DNA of 19,970 bases. Origin: an uncultured Ruminococcus sp. (GTDB lineage: Bacteria > Bacillota > Clostridia > Oscillospirales > Ruminococcaceae). The translations under genes were made by a program, and so were the position numbers. How positions within the stretch are numbered: the first letter of the stretch is position 1; each line of letters opens with the position of its first letter. Shown piece after piece: positions 15,486 through 19,970 of the stretch. The notes below the pieces were generated by a model. It worked only from the letters and a program-made list of their open reading frames with translations, ran no database searches and was not told the origin of the DNA. Location: positions 1 to 19,970 of the forward strand of contig CALANW010000132.1 of assembly GCA_937926145.1 (NCBI GenBank), in the 5' to 3' direction.

Positions 15486-17829
15486 CTATCTGTTTTTAAA
15501 ATTCTTAGCAAAGTCTTCTAATAAAGTAGGACATTCATTTGAAAACTCTTTATAAATTTTCTCAAGTGTTTCTTTTATCTTATCATTATACTTGGGATCA
15601 TTTTTTACCAGTTCATCATAATATGCTTTACCTTTTTGACGCGGAAACACCTTATCAATCGCTGCATGTATTTTATAATGAACAGAATCCGGACCATCTG
15701 TTAAAGGTTGCTTTGGATTTCCACCTAAATATTTAGGATCCGAATGATGCTTATGATATTTATTATGCACCAGCACTCCATACTCACCAACAAAGTAAGT
15801 ATGGAAATCTTCAACCTCAAGGTTGTAAACAAGAATAGGCTCAGCAAGCTTTTCGAGTTGAAGATCAGTAATCTCAACCTCATCACCATCAGCAGTAATA
15901 AGAGTGTCACCAATTTCAAGATTACCGGCAGCTACCCAACCCTTTTCCTCAACATAGAACGGGTGATTTGTGGTAGTGTCGATAGTTTCACCGTCGGAAG
16001 TAGAAACGTGCAGGATTTCATCTGTTTCCTTGACCCAAACGTTGAGAACTTCTTTAAGCTCTGTTTCGCCCGTTTCGGGATTGTATGCCCAGACCTTATC
16101 GCCAACCTCGATATCCTCAATGCAGACTAAACCGCTGTCAGTGTAAACTTCGGTATCTCCCGTGAAGCAAGTCGGGTTAAACATTGAAAATACAATGGTA
16201 ACAAGGTTTATTACCTGTGCTATTCCCATTCCCGTATTGCCTTCGGCAAAATTATATGCGGCAACCAATCCAACAACGATAGCCGCCACTCCCATAAGGA
16301 TATAGCCGACAGGTGGGAAAAATTGCGTTATTAAACAGGAAAGATTTGTAGCTAAACTTGTAATCAATCCTGCTGCTACATTGATAGCAATTTCCTTGGT
16401 GTCTAAATGTTTTTCCCGTCCGTCCCTGATCGTTGAAATTACATCTCTTCCGACGTCAATTATTCCGCCAACAAGATCCAGCAACGCTTTGGGATTCGGT
16501 GTTGCTATCTGCCTGAGAATTCCCTGTATTCCTGTTGCTGTTTCAAAATCAGCCATAGTGTTATATCCGCTTGGGTCGCTGTTTGAAACAGGATTTGCAT
16601 CAGCATAAAGATACTTATGCAGACTAACAGGATCATCAATCGAACCCTCATAGCTGTCCATAGTAATGAACCTACCCACAGAAGGATTCATATATCTCGC
16701 ACGGAGATAGTAAAGTCCTGTTACAGGGTCAAACTGTTCGCCGCAGAAAAGGAAGTCATTCTTAGTGCTGCCAACACTGCTAATAAGGTTGCCGAATGCG
16801 TCATAGACATACTTATCCGTAACCTTGCCATTCTCATCAGCAAGCGCACGTACAGAGCCGTGTCCGTCATAGACATAGTAAGACTTTTTACCGTCACGTT
16901 CCTGAGAAATAAGCTCATCGCCACGGGCATAGTAACACTTTTCCGTGTTATCGAAATTCATTTCAGCAAGAACATATGTCAGTTCGCCGTTTACATCAAG
17001 CAGATACTTTGTGTACTCGCCCTCGGAACTTTTTGCAATGCGGTTTCCTGCATAATCGTACTTGTATTCTTCAACAGAAACATTGTTTCCACTCTGAACA
17101 GTTGCACGTACAAGGCGGTTTTCTGCATTGTAAACATAAAGTGCAGATTTTGAGGGAGATGTCATTCTTACGGTGTTGCCATTAAGGTCGTACTCATAAA
17201 CAATGTCATTCTCAGTTACAAGCTGGTTAAGTGCATTATAAGTGTAAACAGTTTCTTCACCGTTTACGGTTTTCAAGATGCGATTGCTTACGTTGTCATA
17301 AGCATAGGTATAACCAGTAACCTTTTCGTCCTCGGTAATGGTTTCCGAAGTCAAACGGTACAGGGAATCATAGCTATACTCAACAGTGCGGTCAAGCTCA
17401 GTCACAGACTTGCGCTCCCCTGCTGCGCCGAGAGTATAAATGTATTGTACCACAACATTATCCTCGCTGTCAACAGTTTTTTTCACAAATGAGTCTGTTG
17501 AGCAAGTCGTATTCATATGTGGTAGTAAACCCATTTGCATAATGAACGGCAGTTCTGTTTCCGTTTGCATCATACTCATAAACGGTTGCATAACCATTGC
17601 GGTCAACTACTCTTGTAAGCCTGTCAAGCAGATCATACTCATAAGAAGTTGAACCGAAAGGCGTTGTGACCTTTGTAAGCCTGCAAGCGTTATCGTAAGA
17701 ATAGCTTACATAATTTCCGTCGGGATAATCCACACGGGTCAGACCGTCCATAAGGTAATATGTGAATATGGTTGTACCTGTGCTGTCATTATTGGTTTTG
17801 CTTGAACATCTGTAGTAATACGTTCCATG
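15486..17829 (-). pseudogene. Rhs core with Hint domain and C-terminal putative nuclease toxin; 5'-truncated and frameshifted
   Basis: YD repeats (YSYDNACRL, YEYDLLDRL, YEYDANGNR, YTYNALNQL) lead into an Rhs-associated core ending DPVTGLYYLRARYMNPSVGRF...SLHKYLYADANPVSNSDPSG. A hydrophobic stretch follows, then a Hint autoprotease domain from CFTGDTEV (Cys at 16167-16169) with TTNHPF, to VLVHN (about 15762-15764). The last ~91 residues form a His-rich toxin candidate (HKHHSDPKYLGG, then VHYKIH), resembling HNH/Endo VII-like nuclease toxins. The upstream part of the gene is missing: the frame opens after TAG 17830-17832 with no start or RBS, right behind an immunity-like gene. A 7-A run (17477-17483) shifts the frame; removing one A restores a continuous reading of about 780 residues. 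It is therefore probably silent or a donor module as assembled. Confidence 0.85.
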
Positions 17830-17975
17830 CTAACTCAACGCTTACCAAACAGTCTGCAAATCTTTGACAACAATTTATTCTGTCGCCTTAGCACTTTACT
17901 GCTATGGACTGATTCTTCTTTTGAATCAGTTGACTTTAGTTTTCTATTTTCTCTTATCCACCCATTCATTACCCA
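17736..17975. repeat. Direct repeat, copy 1
   Basis: Bases 17736-17961 are identical to 19451-19676, and the match continues with one mismatch to 17975/19690. The repeat covers the 3' end of an immunity-like gene, its stop, and the start of the Rhs segment up to the LMDGLTR codons. Confidence 0.95.
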
Positions 17976-18260
17976 GATAAATTCTTTTCGTGATATTGAT
18001 ATAGATTCTTCGTTTTCAACATCAACTATGCACGTAATACTTACATTTTCAGATTGAATTTTAATAGCATATGCGTTTCCACTTACCTCGTAATTTTCAT
18101 ATCTCATTATATCATTGAAGTATTCAAAGTGATGACCAAACACCAATTGGCTATCTGTTACTAAAAACCCTGACAAAATGTCATTATTAGGCATAAAATC
18201 AAACACTAATATATGAGAAAAGCCGTCAACACTTACTTTGCGTATTGAATAATTAATCAT
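17835..18260 (-). CDS. Immunity-like protein B of the Rhs island
   Basis: A 141-residue protein of unrecognised family. ATG 18258-18260 has AAGGAG upstream. The N-terminal ~95 residues are homologous but clearly diverged from the gene at 19550-19943 (shared pattern LSGFL..DS.L.FG, NY..SG.AY, ITC..D, F.WVMN.WIREN). The basic C-terminal ~45 residues (KSTDSKEESVHSSK...RLFGKR) are identical because they lie in the direct repeat. Its stop (17835-17837) is 6 nt before the open Rhs segment. The role is inferred from the island context: a variable N-terminal domain on a constant tail suggests cassette exchange. Confidence 0.55.
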   Translation of the reverse strand: MINYSIRKVSVDGFSHILVFDFMPNNDILSGFLVTDSQLVFGHHFEYFNDIMRYENYEVSGNAYAIKIQSENVSITCIVDVENEESISISRKEFIWVMNGWIRENRKLKSTDSKEESVHSSKVLRRQNKLLSKICRLFGKR

Positions 18261-18377
18261 ACCCTACTCCTTAATATACTGGGAATGCACTTATTATCTT
18301 TCCATTGGAATCAATTCCTCACCCATCAAAATATATCCAACAGGTTCAAGTGATGTAAGCACACAAAATTGTCACAA
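18261..18377 (-). other. Short gap with a possible coding remnant
   Basis: In the frame of the 220-residue gene, after its stop and one further stop, a 25-codon open stretch ends at TAA 18294-18296. It contains PVGYILMG, an octapeptide also present in the hydrophobic linker of the Rhs toxin gene but encoded with different synonymous codons. It may be a decayed toxin-linker remnant or coincidence. Confidence 0.25.
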
Positions 18378-19040
18378 TCATTCAAAAAAGATATTAAGTT
18401 CTTTAAACGAGTTAATGCATTCGGTTATTTTATCACCAAACCAATATGAAAGCTTCTCTCTCATTGATTTATCTAATTTGATAAATGTATTTGTCTGACT
18501 TTTTTTATAATAAATTTCTTTCATAAACTCAATCTGATCGTTGTTCATTTCATAATATTTTTTCCAATATTGAATTGCATCTGGTTCTTTATATAAATAT
18601 GGAAGTAAAATATTATTGCTTTTTTTCATTAAATCTTTTTCAGATTGATTTGAGTACACGTGAAAGTTATCACCCCAAAAAGCAATAGAAGCTGCAGGCA
18701 AAACATCATTTCCTTTTTCAATCAATAAATACTGCATAGCTTCACTTTTAGCAAGATCACAAACTTTTTTCTCAACATTACAAAATAACTGATGCAATAT
18801 TTCATTTTCACCAAACAAATAATCATCATCATTTTGTATCATACAGATAAAATTATCTCTGCCAAAACTTATTACCCCCCTCACCCCTTCGAAATCCTGA
18901 AACAAATAATTCATATCATCCCATGATTGCTCACTTGATAACAGCTCATATTTACCATTCATTATTGCATGTGCTATTGAAGCCAAAATACATCTGTTAT
19001 ATATTATGTTCATTTGTGTAAATTCAAAAATTTTTTCCAT
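18378..19040 (-). CDS. Orphan immunity-like protein
   Basis: A 220-residue cytosolic protein rich in aromatic and acidic residues, of no family I recognise. It has a predicted helical C-terminal half (YWKKYYEMNNDQIEFMKEIYYKK) and no signal peptide. ATG 19038-19040 has GGGAG about 10 nt upstream. It lies between two Rhs segments on the island's strand without a toxin of its own, which fits an orphan immunity gene retained after loss of its toxin; this is inference from location and AT-rich composition only. Confidence 0.5.
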   Translation of the reverse strand: MEKIFEFTQMNIIYNRCILASIAHAIMNGKYELLSSEQSWDDMNYLFQDFEGVRGVISFGRDNFICMIQNDDDYLFGENEILHQLFCNVEKKVCDLAKSEAMQYLLIEKGNDVLPAASIAFWGDNFHVYSNQSEKDLMKKSNNILLPYLYKEPDAIQYWKKYYEMNNDQIEFMKEIYYKKSQTNTFIKLDKSMREKLSYWFGDKITECINSFKELNIFFE

Positions 19041-19450
19041 ATTTTCTACTCCCTAATAAATTTTACAAATAGTTTTATCAAAATTTCGCAAGCGTAGTAA
19101 TGAAGCGGATTTGTAAGACCTAACAAACAAAATAGCCATTACAAAATATAGAAACAGCCAACCAACTTTGATATAATTAATTTGAACCAAACCATACGAA
19201 AGGGGGTGGCTGTTATCTACTGTCAGAAAAAATATACAGGATATCACATTTTTTCACTTCAGTACAGAAGACTTGGTTTTATGATTATGACAATTTTTTT
19301 GATTCTCTCATTGCTCTGGACTCTACTCCCATAATTGCAGATATTTATCAAAATAATGAGCATAGTTTTTCTTTACATTGATGAATGTACATTATTAACC
19401 AACAAAGGTTACGATGTCAAAGAAATATACAAGCTTGATATTTCTAACTA
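19041..19450. other. Stretch without a confident gene
   Basis: Only short frames occur. A plus-strand GTG frame at 19206-19334 (42 residues, hydrophobic end) has AAAGGGGG before it and a TATAAT at 19172-19177. A 64-codon minus frame (19053-19247) overlaps it. Another plus frame without a start reads a protein-like stretch (TWFYDYDNFFDSLIALDS) to 19380. None is convincing; decayed immunity-gene sequence is the likeliest content. The region stops abruptly at the repeat boundary 19450/19451. Confidence 0.4.
19206..19334 (+). CDS. Possible small hydrophobic peptide
   Basis: A 42-residue frame begins with GTG after a purine-rich AAAGGGGG. Residues 25-41 (FMIMTIFLILSLLWTLL) could span a membrane. 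The promoter-like TATAAT at 19172-19177 supports it. It is the only plus-strand candidate in the island. No recognised family; it may be chance. Confidence 0.22.
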   Translation: MAVIYCQKKYTGYHIFSLQYRRLGFMIMTIFLILSLLWTLLP

Positions 19451-19690
19451 GGGTCAGACCGTCCATAAGGTAATATGTGAATATGGTTGTACCTGTGCTG
19501 TCATTATTGGTTTTGCTTGAACATCTGTAGTAATACGTTCCATGCTAACTCAACGCTTACCAAACAGTCTGCAAATCTTTGACAACAATTTATTCTGTCG
19601 CCTTAGCACTTTACTGCTATGGACTGATTCTTCTTTTGAATCAGTTGACTTTAGTTTTCTATTTTCTCTTATCCACTCATTCATTACCCA
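19451..19690. repeat. Direct repeat, copy 2, with truncated Rhs stub
   Basis: This is the second copy of 17736-17975. Its leftmost 94 bases (19451-19544) encode, on the minus strand, the same first ~31 Rhs codons seen at 17736-17829 and then end abruptly at unrelated sequence. Confidence 0.95.
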
Positions 19691-19943
19691 AACAAAATTA
19701 TCTCTTGATATGATATCTGATGAAAACAAATCATTCTCATCCCCCTCACAATCTATATCGCACGTAATTTGAACAGCATCACATGATATTTCTACGCTAT
19801 AAGCATCACCTGAAAAACTATAGTTTTTGTTTTTCATAATTTTTTCAAATTTTCTATAATCTTCTCCAAACATTAATTTACTGTCACAAAACAAAAAGCC
19901 ACTCAATTGTCTATGTGATGGTATAAATTCAAAAGATATACAC
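19550..19943 (-). CDS. Immunity-like protein A, 5' end missing
   Basis: A partial frame of 130 codons is cut at its N-terminus by the contig end. The apparent MCIRDR start is adapter sequence, not genomic. The N-terminal part is a diverged homolog of immunity-like protein B, and the C-terminal ~45 residues are identical to it through the direct repeat. It lies directly upstream of an Rhs stub, the same arrangement as protein B. The family is not recognised. Confidence 0.55.
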
Positions 19944-19970
19944 CTGTCTCTTATACACATCTCCGAGCCC
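19944..19970 (-). other. Nextera transposase adapter contamination
   Basis: 19944-19962 is CTGTCTCTTATACACATCT, the Tn5 mosaic-end adapter of Nextera libraries, and 19963-19970 (CCGAGCCC) is the next part of the same adapter. On the minus strand it translates as the well-known artefact MCIRDR. It should be trimmed. Confidence 0.97.

Noticed and set aside
14393..17153. Long plus-strand open frames opposite the Rhs genes
   Set aside because: They recur at both Rhs copies only because the copies are homologous; they lack ribosome binding sites and are antisense shadows of the YD-repeat code.
17470..17751. Programmed frameshift in rhs at A_AAA_AAC
   Set aside because: The heptamer is in phase for -1 slippage, but the Rhs coding continues in the +1 frame, so slippage would not restore the protein.
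19053..19247. 64-codon minus-strand frame with a hydrophobic segment
   Set aside because: It has no ribosome binding site, overlaps a better-supported plus-strand frame and shows no recognisable family.

Overview
The window looks like a fibre-degrading, low-to-moderate GC gut or rumen Firmicute close to Ruminococcus/Oscillospiraceae. This is inferred from the gene content, the A-rich AAGGAG-type ribosome binding sites and the lipoprotein signals; no 16S or other marker gene is present. The last 27 bases (19944-19970) are not genomic: they match the Illumina Nextera transposase adapter, so the right edge is a short-read contig end.

Bases 305-9824 hold a plant glucan/hemicellulose utilisation locus built on a divergent promoter region (3998-4331). 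Leftward run an ABC sugar-binding lipoprotein (SBP1), an AraC-family regulator and a GH1 beta-glucosidase. Rightward run a GH51 arabinofuranosidase, a CelC-like cytoplasmic GH5 and a GH5 (subfamily-4-like) lipoprotein whose signal peptide and catalytic domain lie in different frames, joined at an A_AAA_AAG tract; then a GH43 enzyme with its own promoter. Three promoters here share one architecture: two 16-bp half-sites (GCAGGATATGTCAGTG-like) set 21 bp apart, the second overlapping the TTG of the -35 box, with a 17-bp spacer to the -10. This is the araBAD-type activator layout and probably defines the regulon of the adjacent AraC protein.

Bases 9996-14223 hold a second, paralogous module: a GH16 beta-glucanase lipoprotein and a second AraC-type regulator (leftward), and a second sugar-binding lipoprotein (SBP2) and second CelC-like GH5 (rightward). 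No ABC permease or ATPase is encoded in the window for either binding protein. The enzymes suggest surface cleavage by the GH16 and GH5 lipoproteins, oligosaccharide capture by SBP1/SBP2, import by a permease encoded elsewhere, and cytoplasmic finishing by GH5, GH51, GH43 and GH1.

Bases 14274-19943 are a leftward-reading Rhs/polymorphic-toxin island: a 5'-truncated, frameshifted rhs core with an intact-looking Hint domain and a His-rich C-terminal putative nuclease; a putative immunity gene; a displaced second copy of the rhs core end; an orphan immunity-like gene; and two diverged immunity-like genes that share an identical 3' end because a 226-bp perfect direct repeat spans the end of each gene and the start of an rhs segment. 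This part looks like a cassette-shuffling region of broken and donor modules.
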